Source of the DNA: a virus
Length of the DNA stretch: 38,477 bases
Strand: one strand, 5' to 3'
Virus record (IMG/VR): IMGVR_UViG_3300020438_000003
Span: 1-38,477 of that record
Below the pieces are notes generated by a model. The model was given only the letters and a program-made list of their open reading frames with translations. It was not told where the DNA came from and made no database searches. This document shows positions 29,522 to 38,465 of the stretch, piece by piece. The position numbers and the translations under genes are program-made. Positions within the stretch are counted from its first letter, which is position 1. Each line of letters begins with the position of its first letter.

Positions 29522-30688
29522 CTACTGGAAGACTAGAGCAACCTCATCATTACCTGTCGCTGTAGGTGTTGGGACATAAGGAACAGACAACATTTGTATT
29601 CCTGAATCATCGGAATAGGTTGGGTTTCCAATGTCACAAACAGGCATTACCGCCGCGACAATATTTCCAGCAGTAACACCGTGCTGAAGACATACCCGGC
29701 CCGTTGTGTTGTCATTCGCAATAGTAAAGAAATCTTTCTGAGCAATGGTTGGCGCTTCAATAACAATTTCACCCGTTGGCGCTCTATTAGTTAAAAGAAC
29801 CTCAGTCGTGCCCCCAACTAATTCTCTATAAACAATTTCATTCGACATATCAACATTAATACTTGAAATCTTGGCGGTGTCAAAATCCATCACAGAAACA
29901 GCAACCGTATTACCTGCTTTAAATAAAACTGGTGTGGTCTGGTTAGAGTAGGTCGTTGACGGAAGCGCCGTGTCTGTCGGGGCCACATATTGCCCAGTCA
30001 TGGAAAAATTAAAAACTGGAATAGCGCCCAAACCAAGCGACATATTAAACGTCCCTCGACATCCAACCGCCTTATGTAAGACACCGGAGTTATTGAAATA
30101 AATTGTTGTTGATTCAAAGCCAGTTGAAATTGGTAAATATTTAACGTTTGCGCTAATTGAATAACCTGAACTTGCACCGGGTACAAAAGTTGCAGTTCCG
30201 CCGGGCTTGACTGTTGCTACTTTTGAACTTCCGACGTAATCAACTATGAGTCCTTTATGTCCGTTACCTGTTCCGCTAGTAATTGTAATAGTTTTGCCAA
30301 CGTAATAATCATCAACCGCGCTAGCACCTGACGCCAAAGTGATAGAACCCGCGCCGCCTGCCTGCGCCGATCCCGTCAACGCCGATCCGGTAGTTGTAGA
30401 AGAAAACCCGCAAGCTCTAAGCAAACTATCCATTCTTGAAGGAGTCGCGGCGGCCCCAGATCCCGCAACCTCAACCTCAAAATTCAACGCCACTCTGACG
30501 TTACTTAATAATTGATCTGAGTTCCCCATGAAAGACCTAATAAGATCTCTACTTACTGTTTCCGCTTCAATTGGGGTTACGTCTAGATTTCTAACTAATA
30601 GCGCATCCGTTCCAGCAGGCGATGAGTCAGAACCAGAACTGCTTTCAATCTTTGTTTGAATTAACCTAGATCTCGATAGTAATGCCAC
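29522..30688 (-). CDS. V: Major tail tube protein, gpV-like, with inserted beta domain
   Basis: 388 aa, GTG start at 30688. N-terminus VRNLDVTPIEAETVSRDLIRSF and later FNMSLGLGAIPVFNFSMTGQYV are typical of siphovirus tail tube proteins of this class. An insertion at about 95-175 (SITLASGASAVDDYYVGKTI, then ITSGTGNGHKGLIVDY) is a small beta domain probably displayed on the tail surface. A promoter-like word at 30730 sits upstream, which fits the need for many copies. Confidence 0.8.
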   Translation of the reverse strand: MALLSRSRLIQTKIESSSGSDSSPAGTDALLVRNLDVTPIEAETVSRDLIRSFMGNSDQLLSNVRVALNFEVEVAGSGAAATPSRMDSLLRACGFSSTTTGSALTGSAQAGGAGSITLASGASAVDDYYVGKTITITSGTGNGHKGLIVDYVGSSKVATVKPGGTATFVPGASSGYSISANVKYLPISTGFESTTIYFNNSGVLHKAVGCRGTFNMSLGLGAIPVFNFSMTGQYVAPTDTALPSTTYSNQTTPVLFKAGNTVAVSVMDFDTAKISSINVDMSNEIVYRELVGGTTEVLLTNRAPTGEIVIEAPTIAQKDFFTIANDNTTGRVCLQHGVTAGNIVAAVMPVCDIGNPTYSDDSGIQMLSVPYVPTPTATGNDEVALVFQ

Positions 30689-30729
30689 GGTTCAAAAGGA
30701 TCTTTTTATATGTATCCATATTAGATGCT

Positions 30730-30743
30730 TTTATTATGGCGGC
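30730..30743 (-). promoter_or_regulatory. Promoter-like word before the major tail protein
   Basis: Minus strand GCCGCCATAATAAA (30743-30730), 41 nt before the GTG at 30688. No -35 at the right distance. Confidence 0.55.
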
Positions 30744-30746
30744 GTA

Positions 30747-31175
30747 TTACTGGGTTAAATCTCCAACCTCTGTTCTATATAAAACAATGTATTCGCAAGT
30801 TGTAACGCCTATTGGTGAATCACCGTCAATCGCTTCAAAAGATACGGTACTTGGTTGAATATCTATCGCCTCGCCTCCCAACGTCAAATCTGCCATTATT
30901 TTTGAGTGCATACTAATAATCGTATCGTCGGCCTGTTCGTCTGGAACGTCGCCACTACTTAAAACAGTAACGCTGACAGACAACGACCAATCAAGAGTAG
31001 GTAAGGCGGTATTTTGTTCGGGATTGTCTGAACTCCATTCAATAATTAACGCGGGGAGCTGCGAACGTTGAGCAAGAGGAATAGTCCTAGAACGGAAAAT
31101 GCGCGTGCTAACTCCTGTTGTCCCTGCTAAGGCCGTCTTAATTGCGTCTAATATGTCTTCTCGTTTCGAGGCCAT
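30747..31175 (-). CDS. U: Tail terminator, lambda gpU-like
   Basis: 142 aa. MASKREDILDAIKTALAG, the middle LPALIIEWSSDNPEQN and the strand-rich LSVSVTVLSS fit the small tail terminator (gpU) fold. It caps the tail tube at the head end. It follows the FII-like gene directly, with no gpZ gene between it and the tail tube gene. Confidence 0.7.
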   Translation of the reverse strand: MASKREDILDAIKTALAGTTGVSTRIFRSRTIPLAQRSQLPALIIEWSSDNPEQNTALPTLDWSLSVSVTVLSSGDVPDEQADDTIISMHSKIMADLTLGGEAIDIQPSTVSFEAIDGDSPIGVTTCEYIVLYRTEVGDLTQ

Positions 31176-31457
31176 TTAAACTTTCTCCAATGAGATCTGA
31201 CAAGAAAGGCCATCTAAATCTTTTTCGTTTGTGCGTACTTTGTAATTAACAGAGTTGACGCTGATTGCATCGCCAGCAACTAAAGAACCGAAATCAGAAT
31301 TTAAAACGTGAACAACTCGGTCAACCATTAACACTTGATCACCCGCAACAACTGACGTGGGTTCATCCAAAATACCGTTTGCAGTGGTAGCCCCCGCAGT
31401 GCATGAAACACCAAAGGGGCCGTCCAACATGCTCTTAATGTCATCAGCAAATGACAT
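31176..31457 (-). CDS. Head-tail joining protein, lambda gpFII-like
   Basis: 93 aa. SFADDIKSMLDGPFGVSCTAG and the C-terminal DFGSLVAGDAISVNSVNYKV match the FII fold, in which the last strands bind the head connector. Its position between head genes and gpU supports the call. No spacing to its neighbour (31175/31176). Confidence 0.72.
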   Translation of the reverse strand: MSFADDIKSMLDGPFGVSCTAGATTANGILDEPTSVVAGDQVLMVDRVVHVLNSDFGSLVAGDAISVNSVNYKVRTNEKDLDGLSCQISLEKV

Positions 31458-31463
31458 CTATTT

Positions 31464-31847
31464 TTATGTTGTGTACTTCTTAGAAGCGTAAGCTGTGACG
31501 TTAACGGCTCCTGTTCCGGTTCCGCCGCTCACGGTACTATTTGTTCTCACAAAGCGCTTAAGATCAGAAACGTTTAAAGCGATCTGTTCAAAAGCAGCGG
31601 TGTTCGCCGCAGTTGTACTAAAGCCACCATTTGAAACGTCCGTATAAGTGCCGCCGCTTGTGTCGCATTCTTGCAACTTAACGGCAAGAGTAACGCTTGC
31701 GCCCATTGCTTCAGATGAAAGAACGAAAGCAGCGCTTCCCTCATATCCTTGAAGATCTACACCTGAACCATTAGCGGTTGAAGCAAGAACGTCATTTGGG
31801 AGGATGTCAACGGCGGTCCCTTTAGAACCTAAATTTTGGATAGTCAT
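31464..31847 (-). CDS. Putative capsid decoration or minor head protein
   Basis: 127 aa, beta-rich, Ser/Thr/Gly-rich. VDLQGYEGSAAFVLSS, LAVKLQECDTSGGTYTDV and the end LKRFVRTNSTVSG follow a pattern of small proteins found after the capsid gene in many siphoviruses. It may decorate the capsid, as gpD does in lambda, but the family differs. TAATG-type overlap with the 70-aa gene. Confidence 0.55.
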   Translation of the reverse strand: MTIQNLGSKGTAVDILPNDVLASTANGSGVDLQGYEGSAAFVLSSEAMGASVTLAVKLQECDTSGGTYTDVSNGGFSTTAANTAAFEQIALNVSDLKRFVRTNSTVSGGTGTGAVNVTAYASKKYTT

Positions 31848-32059
31848 TAGTCAGATACCTCTGGGGTAGAAGTTGATTTAGCTTTTTTAGCTTTTGGTTT
31901 TGCTTTTGGTTCCTCTTTTTGAACCTCACAGACAACGGCTTCTTTTGCCTGCCCTGAATTAATTAGCTGCCTTGTTTCAGAGGGGGAAGCCTCGACAACC
32001 TCCCCAACCTGAACGACTTCGCCTTTTAATCCGAATGAACTTAAGGCTTCAATCTTCAT
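31847..32059 (-). CDS. Small head-region protein
   Basis: 70 aa. N-terminal beta domain (GLKGEVVQVGEVVEASPSET, with QLINSGQAKEA) of a kind common after capsid genes, then a basic, Lys/Pro-rich tail (KEEPKAKPKAKKAKS). Likely structural or DNA-contacting; function unknown. It lies 2 nt after the capsid gene stop. Confidence 0.55.
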   Translation of the reverse strand: MKIEALSSFGLKGEVVQVGEVVEASPSETRQLINSGQAKEAVVCEVQKEEPKAKPKAKKAKSTSTPEVSD

Positions 32060-32061
32060 GC

Positions 32062-33894
32062 CTAAGCACCGAGACAGAAACTAGCTGGATGTTTTACAGC
32101 AACGTCAACATCTTGTAAGACTCTTACTCTTACGTTTCCAGACGCACCGCCTGTGTATGGATCAACTTGAAGATCTAGACCTGACCAATAACCAAGGATC
32201 AATTCTGACCAGTTACCGAACCAGATGTCACCTGCTTCTATTTGATTTGAGACGTAGAGGGGATAACCGTTAACGACTCCATCCTCATTAACAAAGCGAC
32301 CAGAACCAGAATCTTTAGTCTTAACTTTCATCGCTCCGGCAATATTAGCGCGTGTAACGTACGCCAAAGAGCCAGTCAAAGCGTTACCAACAGAAATATC
32401 GGATTCCATGTTGACTACATCGCCAAAACTAGGATCGTTATTTCCAACGTTTTCAGTAGCAATGCCTGTTACGTTATGCAAGCCAAGTGGTTCAGAACTA
32501 GAGCCTAATCCGTAAAGAGCCGCGCGATCTATTTCAAGAGCAACAGAGGATGCAAGTGAAGATCTAACTAATGATTCAACATCTAAAGAAGACTGAATTA
32601 AAAGCTTCCTAGAAATATCTGTCATTGCGCCAATTGTGCGAGGTGTCATATTGACCTGCTCAATTGTCATATCGGATTCAGTTACGTTTGAACCTTCGCC
32701 GACCCAGTAGCTAGTTTGCTGAGATCCCTGTCTAGGAATTGAAATGTTTCCAGAAAGCCCGGTCAAGATTGTTGATCCTGTTTGAGCCAATACAGACGCA
32801 TTCTTTAACAGGCTTATAAAATCACTTGAAAGCTCTGTTGCAACTAAATTACCGCCCGCTGTATCGGGTGAAGTTTGCATATCCCTACGAAATACCTCGT
32901 TAGGAATTGTGATGCCTCTCGATGCTCTACCAAGTTTTGAAGCAGCAGCCTCGGAAGCTTCTATTTCAAAAGCAGCGGCCTCACGCTTTGCAGCGCTCCC
33001 GGGATTAGCAAGATAGTCAATTGCTCTAAGTACTGAGAAGCTACGTGTTTCGGCTTGAGTTAAACCTATGTCAGTAGCGTCTGCCTTTGGTGCGATTGCT
33101 TCAGGCTTCCACTCTCGAAGAACAGCTTTATTGAACTCGTCAATGCTTCTTTCTTCTTTAATGTAGGTTTCGCCTAGATCTTGAAGATTGTATTTAGCGG
33201 CAACTGTTTGAATTTCTTGGATTCTTGAACGCTCAGCTTTGATCACTTTTTGGGTGTCAACTTCTGAACGCACCTCCAATTTCTCAGGGTTAGCGGTCAT
33301 TGATTCGACTACAGGGTTTACAGGCGCATCAGAAGATGCTGAAACGTCGGAACGTTCCTCTTTAGACATATTAGATAGTGTTTCTGATTGAGCCGTATCG
33401 GTTTTAGATCTTCCTATTCCTGCCCCCTTATAATCTGCCGGAATTGCAACAACACTAATTTCGTAGGCTTCCCATGATCTAACAAGCACCTCATCAGAAT
33501 CTTTTGATTGCTCGGTATCCTTAACCATGTACCCGAAGGATATATTTCTAATAATTTTATTTTTTATATCTCTAAATTTTGAAGCCGCAAATTCTTCTTC
33601 GCTAAATCTAACTTTCGCATAACCGCGTTTTTTCTTTTCATCAATCCAAGCACGCTCAACAACACCAATAACCTTGTCGGGGTCATGGTTCCAAAGGACA
33701 GGAGCTCCATCATTTAAACGCCCTAAATCTGCGCTTTGCTCCCGATGCTCTAGCGTTTCAAGGCCGAAGTACCTTTGTACTGGCTCCTCACTTGAAAAGG
33801 GAAATTCCAGCGTTCTATCTTCTTTTTCTACTTCTCTTACTTCTAAATTAAAGTCTCTTTGGACTAGATCTTTTTCATAATCACGTTTCGTCAT
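32062..33894 (-). CDS. Prohead protease and HK97-type major capsid protein fusion
   Basis: 610 aa. Residues 1-165 are an S78-type prohead protease: His70 in VLWNHD and Ser119 in IIRNISFGYM are the likely catalytic pair. A charged linker and delta-domain-like helical part (about 170-290) may replace a scaffold. The rest is an HK97-fold capsid protein (TAGGNLVATELSSDFISLLK, SYWVGEGSNVTESD, then FGNWSELILGYWSGLDL). In cis fusion, protease and capsid enter the prohead together and are then separated by cutting. Start overlaps the portal gene by 14 nt. Confidence 0.9.
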   Translation of the reverse strand: MTKRDYEKDLVQRDFNLEVREVEKEDRTLEFPFSSEEPVQRYFGLETLEHREQSADLGRLNDGAPVLWNHDPDKVIGVVERAWIDEKKKRGYAKVRFSEEEFAASKFRDIKNKIIRNISFGYMVKDTEQSKDSDEVLVRSWEAYEISVVAIPADYKGAGIGRSKTDTAQSETLSNMSKEERSDVSASSDAPVNPVVESMTANPEKLEVRSEVDTQKVIKAERSRIQEIQTVAAKYNLQDLGETYIKEERSIDEFNKAVLREWKPEAIAPKADATDIGLTQAETRSFSVLRAIDYLANPGSAAKREAAAFEIEASEAAASKLGRASRGITIPNEVFRRDMQTSPDTAGGNLVATELSSDFISLLKNASVLAQTGSTILTGLSGNISIPRQGSQQTSYWVGEGSNVTESDMTIEQVNMTPRTIGAMTDISRKLLIQSSLDVESLVRSSLASSVALEIDRAALYGLGSSSEPLGLHNVTGIATENVGNNDPSFGDVVNMESDISVGNALTGSLAYVTRANIAGAMKVKTKDSGSGRFVNEDGVVNGYPLYVSNQIEAGDIWFGNWSELILGYWSGLDLQVDPYTGGASGNVRVRVLQDVDVAVKHPASFCLGA

Positions 33895-35404
33895 CTTCCT
33901 GTTGATTAGTAGTTGTATCTACTTTAGAGACAGTTTCAGGCGACGTATTAACTTCATTGTCAAAAGATAAACCCAAACTTTCAGCCATATCAATCTCATT
34001 TTTACGCGCAATTAAAAATTCTTCTAAATCAATACCCGACATTTCACTTAATACCTGCGACTGAGTTTTAAACCCTGCTTTTACTGCTAGTTGGGCCGCT
34101 TGTGTTTCTTTCATGGGGTCTACCCATCCGTAACCCCTGAACATCCACCGCGCCATATGGTATCTACTCGTTTCTGTTTGATAATTACTTAATTGCAACA
34201 CACCGGATAAAACGGCAACTTCTAGCCATTCTTTATAAACAATATCTAAAAACGATTCTCTTAATTGATATTGAAGCGCCTTAAACGCCTCTTGATCTTG
34301 CAACAAACTTAAACGCGAGCTACTGTAATTCGTCTTTGAGTAGTCGCGGGAAATCGTTTCATAACTGCACCCAATACCAGCGGCAAGAGCGCGGAGCATA
34401 GCAGCCAAGAAAGGTTCAAACTGTCCGCTTGAAGTATCAAGGTTAGGAACATGAACAGATTCCCCCGGTGCTAAATAGGCTACCTTGCCCGGAGATAGGT
34501 CAAAAACTCTTTCACCGTCTTCTACATCGCTCCCCTCTAATTCACCTTCGGGACTTTGTATCCATGCCATTTGAGCCGACGAAACACGTTTGGAAATAAT
34601 CTCACTTTGCTCGTAGCCTTCTAAATGGTGCATCCTTTGAATTGCGCTACTCATCCAAGGCACGCCGCGAGTCTGCCCGGGCCTGTCAAATTTCGCTAAA
34701 TGAATAATCGAATCAGCATTAACAAAAATATGTTTTTTTCCTGTCGTGGGTTGATTAACAAAGAGGGTGTCCCCCGGATGTTTTGTTAATAGTGCATATT
34801 TTTGAGGTCTTCCCCAATCATCTAAAAGCACGCCCATTTTCCAAGTCCAACCTTTCTTTTCTGCTTTCCCCTCATAATCAATATCTATCATGTCCGATTC
34901 AAGCAATTGCAAAGCAAAAGGAATAGAACTATTACCGAATTTTTGACCTCGAATAATTCTTATAAATACCTCGCCTGATTCAGCCCAATTAGAAACAGCA
35001 GAGCGACAAATATCATTCCAGCAAAGTTTTCCCGCTACGTCGCATGAATCAGCCTTACCCCAACTAGCCCACGCCCTTTCTATTTGTTCATTTACACGTT
35101 GATTTAATTTTCCCCCGCGTTGCTGCCTGACTTGAGCCTGCAACCTAACGCCAGTTCCTACAACGTTATCTGTAATTGCCCTAATTGCATTTTTGCAATA
35201 ATCAACATCACGCGTTAATTGCCTTGATCTATTAACTAATTTCTTTAGGCTGCCTTTAATGTCGCTATCGGCTGAATTAGTACTTGTAACCCAACCGCTA
35301 GTAAGGCGCGATACTTCCGCCCCTGCGTACTCTCTTTTTCGTCTCGGTTTTATTGCTCTTGGGTTTGGTTCCCATAAAGCCGACCATGCGTTGACAATTC
35401 CCAT
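33881..35404 (-). CDS. B: Portal protein, lambda gpB-like
   Basis: 507 aa, lambda-type portal: RDVDYCKNAIRAITDNVVGTG, a WAESGEVFIRI strand, the LLESDMID motif and ISRDYSKTNYSSSRLSLLQD. It forms the dodecameric portal ring that the terminase docks on and the tail joins to. Starts at 35404, in TAATG-type overlap with the gpW-like gene. Confidence 0.92.
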   Translation of the reverse strand: MGIVNAWSALWEPNPRAIKPRRKREYAGAEVSRLTSGWVTSTNSADSDIKGSLKKLVNRSRQLTRDVDYCKNAIRAITDNVVGTGVRLQAQVRQQRGGKLNQRVNEQIERAWASWGKADSCDVAGKLCWNDICRSAVSNWAESGEVFIRIIRGQKFGNSSIPFALQLLESDMIDIDYEGKAEKKGWTWKMGVLLDDWGRPQKYALLTKHPGDTLFVNQPTTGKKHIFVNADSIIHLAKFDRPGQTRGVPWMSSAIQRMHHLEGYEQSEIISKRVSSAQMAWIQSPEGELEGSDVEDGERVFDLSPGKVAYLAPGESVHVPNLDTSSGQFEPFLAAMLRALAAGIGCSYETISRDYSKTNYSSSRLSLLQDQEAFKALQYQLRESFLDIVYKEWLEVAVLSGVLQLSNYQTETSRYHMARWMFRGYGWVDPMKETQAAQLAVKAGFKTQSQVLSEMSGIDLEEFLIARKNEIDMAESLGLSFDNEVNTSPETVSKVDTTTNQQEDDET

Positions 35405-35979
35405 TAGTTGAACCTCACATACATTGCAGCCGGATTACCCAGACCATTAGCTATTAAGTCCGCTTTTTGTTCGCGCTTTAATTGATATTTCAAGCGACTT
35501 TCTAAAGTCATCAAATCAGAAAGATCATATTTTTTAAGGCTTCTACCTGCAATTGAATATTCTTTAACAACACCGCCACTAACTAAAGTTCTTATTGCTG
35601 ATTGAATCGCGTCGAGGTCTTGTTCTGTTTGGCTTTTCCCTTGCAGCGCTCCGGGCGTTCCTGTATAGGCGAGGGCTTGAAGAACTTCTAAAGCTCCACT
35701 CCCAACAATATATTTTTCTGATCCTTTACTAACCTCACAATTAAAGAACCAATCACCCGCGTCGAAGGCTGAACTATCACTAGCTGAAATTGTAAATTCC
35801 CAACCTGTTCCGTAGGTTGAACCCGTCGCAGTGTGTCCCTCCGAAGCCGTATTAGTTCGTAAATAAAACTTCATTACCCATGAATCGGTGCTTTGCAACG
35901 CATCACCAAAGGGGTCAACTTGGCTTGATTCTCTCCATTTAACTGTGCTTCCCGCACGTATCGAAGCCGGGATATTCAC
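35404..35979 (-). CDS. gpW-like head-tail connector with N-terminal beta domain
   Basis: 191 aa, GTG start with AGAGG 7 nt before it. The C-terminal 70 residues (DLDAIQSAIRTLVSGG, EYSIAGRSLKKYDLSDL) match the gpW pattern (helix, short hairpin GRS...Y.L, helix). The N-terminal 115 residues are an extra beta-rich domain (WVMKFYLRTN, GWEFTISASDSSAF) not present in lambda W (68 aa). Such fusions are known in related siphoviruses. The gene order TerL, W, portal is that of lambda. Confidence 0.7.
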   Translation of the reverse strand: MNIPASIRAGSTVKWRESSQVDPFGDALQSTDSWVMKFYLRTNTASEGHTATGSTYGTGWEFTISASDSSAFDAGDWFFNCEVSKGSEKYIVGSGALEVLQALAYTGTPGALQGKSQTEQDLDAIQSAIRTLVSGGVVKEYSIAGRSLKKYDLSDLMTLESRLKYQLKREQKADLIANGLGNPAAMYVRFN

Positions 35980-35988
35980 GCCGACCTC

Positions 35989-37866
35989 TTACCAATGTGT
36001 GACATACGACTTCTTAGTAACCTTACTATTAGATTTTAGACGTTGTTTTTTAGACGAATTAACGGAATCTAAGAGCTTATTAGCGAAGATTTGAAAGAAT
36101 TTACCGCGTGGGAAGCGTTGATAAAGATGATTAAGGGCTGCATAGGCATAAACGGCACAATCTAATGCCTCAACATTTTGATTCTTTTTCTGAACGTATT
36201 GGGTACCCCTCCCGCTTTTCTTTAAAACCTTTCTTTCTCCTGTGAATTGTTTAAAATATTCTTCCGTTGTTTGCGCGTGAAAATGTAATTTATTATTGAA
36301 CTTAAGCCTACTATACAACACATCTTTAATAGTGTCAGAACCAACCATATAAACAACAACACCGCCTTTAATTGGTTTACCTCTATAGTTCAAATCAACT
36401 TTTGAACCGCGCCCGATTGCTGGTTGTCCTGATTGACTACTTCCTTTAATTCCTATAACGCCCGAACCTTTTCTAGCCCTGCAATAATTGTAAACCGAGT
36501 TCGTTGCCAATCCGCCGGTATCTATCGCCGTACATTCAACTTTTAATTTACCGCCGTTTGGGTGTTCCCATTCAGCCGTTAACAAAACATCTAACCCCTC
36601 CCAGACGGTGCTTTGATTCGCGTCGCCAAGAATTACATCATGCTGGATTAAATACATATGCTCTTCTAAACCTATCCCCCACGTCGAGATTTCGATTCTC
36701 TCCATTTTCGTACCTCCGCCACCTTGCACATCTACCCCCTGAACTAAACAAACAACATCTTCAGGAATAGTGCCGGGTAAATATTTTTCACACTTCTCCA
36801 ACATCTCTTCCGCTGATAATTGCGATTGATAAGACTCGTCAAAGGTTTCAGCTAATCGGGTATTAACAAAGGTCTTAAATAAAGGCGCGTCATCTTTTGA
36901 CCTTAGAAATTCTTCGACTAATTCAGGCCAAGTCATCCAACCCGCGGGACTATAAATTGAACTCATTTGAAACCCTGCCGTCTTCCTTGTCATTGGTTTC
37001 TCTGCCCTCCACTCACCTTGTCTAAGCATGGAAGTCTTATGTGATTCGTCGAATCTTTCCCCGCAATGTGAACATTCATATTTAGCCGTTGAAGCGTCGC
37101 GGTTTTCCCATTTCATTTGCGACCAAACAAGGGTTTGATATTTTCCACAACAAGGAGATTTAACAAAGAACTTGCGGCGGTCACTTGCTAGGTACTCTGA
37201 TTCAACGCGGCTGAACTCTTTTAAAGTCGGCGTACTCGTCATTAATATCTTTTTCCTGCTGAAAGTTGAAGTTCTTTTAATTGCAAGTTCTACGGGGTCG
37301 CCTTCACTTACCCCGCCGGAAGTACTTGCATCACTAGGGTATGAGTCAATTTCATCAAGAAACAAATAGCGCACTGGAGCGCTGCGAAGCCCGGCGGGGG
37401 AGTTACTACCTGTGAGGAGCAATATGCCATTTGGGAACTCTTTTATAAACATTGAGTTACTTGCATCCCTTGATCTTTGCGGGGCAATCTTCGCTTTTAT
37501 AACGGGCGTTTCTTCAAAAGCAGGCTCTAACCTTTGACGGCTCATCCTCTTGACCATATCCAACGAGGCAGCAACACAAAGGATGGGGGCCGGGCAATGA
37601 TCGATTGTATAAAGCAGGAAGTTGATGCCCATTTCTGTCTTACCTAATTGAGCGCCAAACATTACAACGACTCTTTCAACATCCGTATTTGTCACGCTTA
37701 AGCAATCCATCGGCTCTTTTAAATAGGGAACTCTTGACGTCCGCCAAGGCCCCGGCTCGCTTGAGCCTTTACTAGAAAGTCGTCTGTGGGAATTGCTCCA
37801 TTCGCTAACCGTCATCGGTTTGGGTGGAATGATGCCCTCTATAAATCCTTTCTGAAATGGGTTCAT
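35989..37866 (-). CDS. Terminase large subunit, lambda gpA-like
   Basis: 625 aa from the ATG at 37866, which overlaps the TerS stop (ATGA); the frame is open to 37893. ATPase: deviant Walker A GAQLGKT (about 71-77) and Walker B LFLDEID (about 168-174). Two CxxC pairs (SPCCGKYQ, YECSHCGE) form a zinc-binding insertion typical of the GpA family. The nuclease part has Asp in VQGVDVQGGG and IDTGG. A gpA-type enzyme implies cos packaging, so a cos site is expected near TerS. Confidence 0.93.
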   Translation of the reverse strand: MNPFQKGFIEGIIPPKPMTVSEWSNSHRRLSSKGSSEPGPWRTSRVPYLKEPMDCLSVTNTDVERVVVMFGAQLGKTEMGINFLLYTIDHCPAPILCVAASLDMVKRMSRQRLEPAFEETPVIKAKIAPQRSRDASNSMFIKEFPNGILLLTGSNSPAGLRSAPVRYLFLDEIDSYPSDASTSGGVSEGDPVELAIKRTSTFSRKKILMTSTPTLKEFSRVESEYLASDRRKFFVKSPCCGKYQTLVWSQMKWENRDASTAKYECSHCGERFDESHKTSMLRQGEWRAEKPMTRKTAGFQMSSIYSPAGWMTWPELVEEFLRSKDDAPLFKTFVNTRLAETFDESYQSQLSAEEMLEKCEKYLPGTIPEDVVCLVQGVDVQGGGGTKMERIEISTWGIGLEEHMYLIQHDVILGDANQSTVWEGLDVLLTAEWEHPNGGKLKVECTAIDTGGLATNSVYNYCRARKGSGVIGIKGSSQSGQPAIGRGSKVDLNYRGKPIKGGVVVYMVGSDTIKDVLYSRLKFNNKLHFHAQTTEEYFKQFTGERKVLKKSGRGTQYVQKKNQNVEALDCAVYAYAALNHLYQRFPRGKFFQIFANKLLDSVNSSKKQRLKSNSKVTKKSYVTHW

Positions 37867-38375
37867 GCTGCCTCTACAAATCTTTCTAAACAACTATGAA
37901 TTTCTTGACGCATTACAGAGTCAATAGCTGTAGGGTCCGTTTCACTAGCAAATAAATTACTAACACGATCAGGTAACGTCAAAAACGCCTCACGAATACC
38001 AACCGCCAACTCAAAACTTTTCTTCTCTACTTCCTTTGCACTAATTAATTCTTTCTTTTGCTGCAATACCTGTATCCTTGCCAGCTCCGCTTTATAAAAT
38101 TCGTTTTTCGCACGTGAAACATTGAAATCCGGTATTTGATCCGCTGGCATTTCCTGAACTTGTTTCTTTAGTTCCTTTTTTGTTTGAGCTGGTATTTGAT
38201 TTAAAACAGGCGCCGTATTCTTATCCCATAACTCCATAGCCAGTTCCTTGTTAAGTAGCGTTTTGCCGTTGTGCTTAACAATTGCGCCATCTAAAACCCC
38301 TGTGCTCTTTCTTTGGCTAACCGCACTTCTAGACACGTTTTTGAGCTGCGCCAGATCTGCAAAAGTTATGAGCAT
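37863..38375 (-). CDS. Terminase small subunit, Nu1-like
   Basis: 170 aa. N-terminal HTH (TFADLAQLKNVSRSAVSQRK), a linker, then the conserved central helices NEFYKAELARIQVLQQKKE with LISAKEVEKKSF and a C-terminal TerL-binding helix (EIHSCLERFVEAA). It binds the packaging site and recruits TerL; the HTH should read cos-proximal DNA upstream (38376 onward). First gene of the structural cluster. Confidence 0.85.
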   Translation of the reverse strand: MLITFADLAQLKNVSRSAVSQRKSTGVLDGAIVKHNGKTLLNKELAMELWDKNTAPVLNQIPAQTKKELKKQVQEMPADQIPDFNVSRAKNEFYKAELARIQVLQQKKELISAKEVEKKSFELAVGIREAFLTLPDRVSNLFASETDPTAIDSVMRQEIHSCLERFVEAA

Positions 38376-38442
38376 TCTTTATTTGTTAAGTGCTATGTCT
38401 ACATATTAGTTAAGTCTGTTAAGCAACCCAAATTTTTGACGC
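38376..38442 (-). promoter_or_regulatory. Upstream region of TerS: late promoter and possible cosB
   Basis: AT-rich 67 bp between the terminator and the TerS start. On the minus strand it contains TAATAT and GTAGACATAGCAC, the latter a weak variant of the CATARTAAA word. TerS would bind nearby if cos is at the map junction. Confidence 0.35.
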
Positions 38443-38465
38443 TAAAAAAATTCCGAGCCTTCGGA
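38443..38465 (-). terminator. Rho-independent terminator across the map junction
   Basis: Minus strand stem TCCGA, loop AGGC, TCGGA, then ATTTTTTT (38451-38444). It faces transcripts coming from 1314 to 69 through the circular junction, so the terminator works only if the map is circular. Confidence 0.8.
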
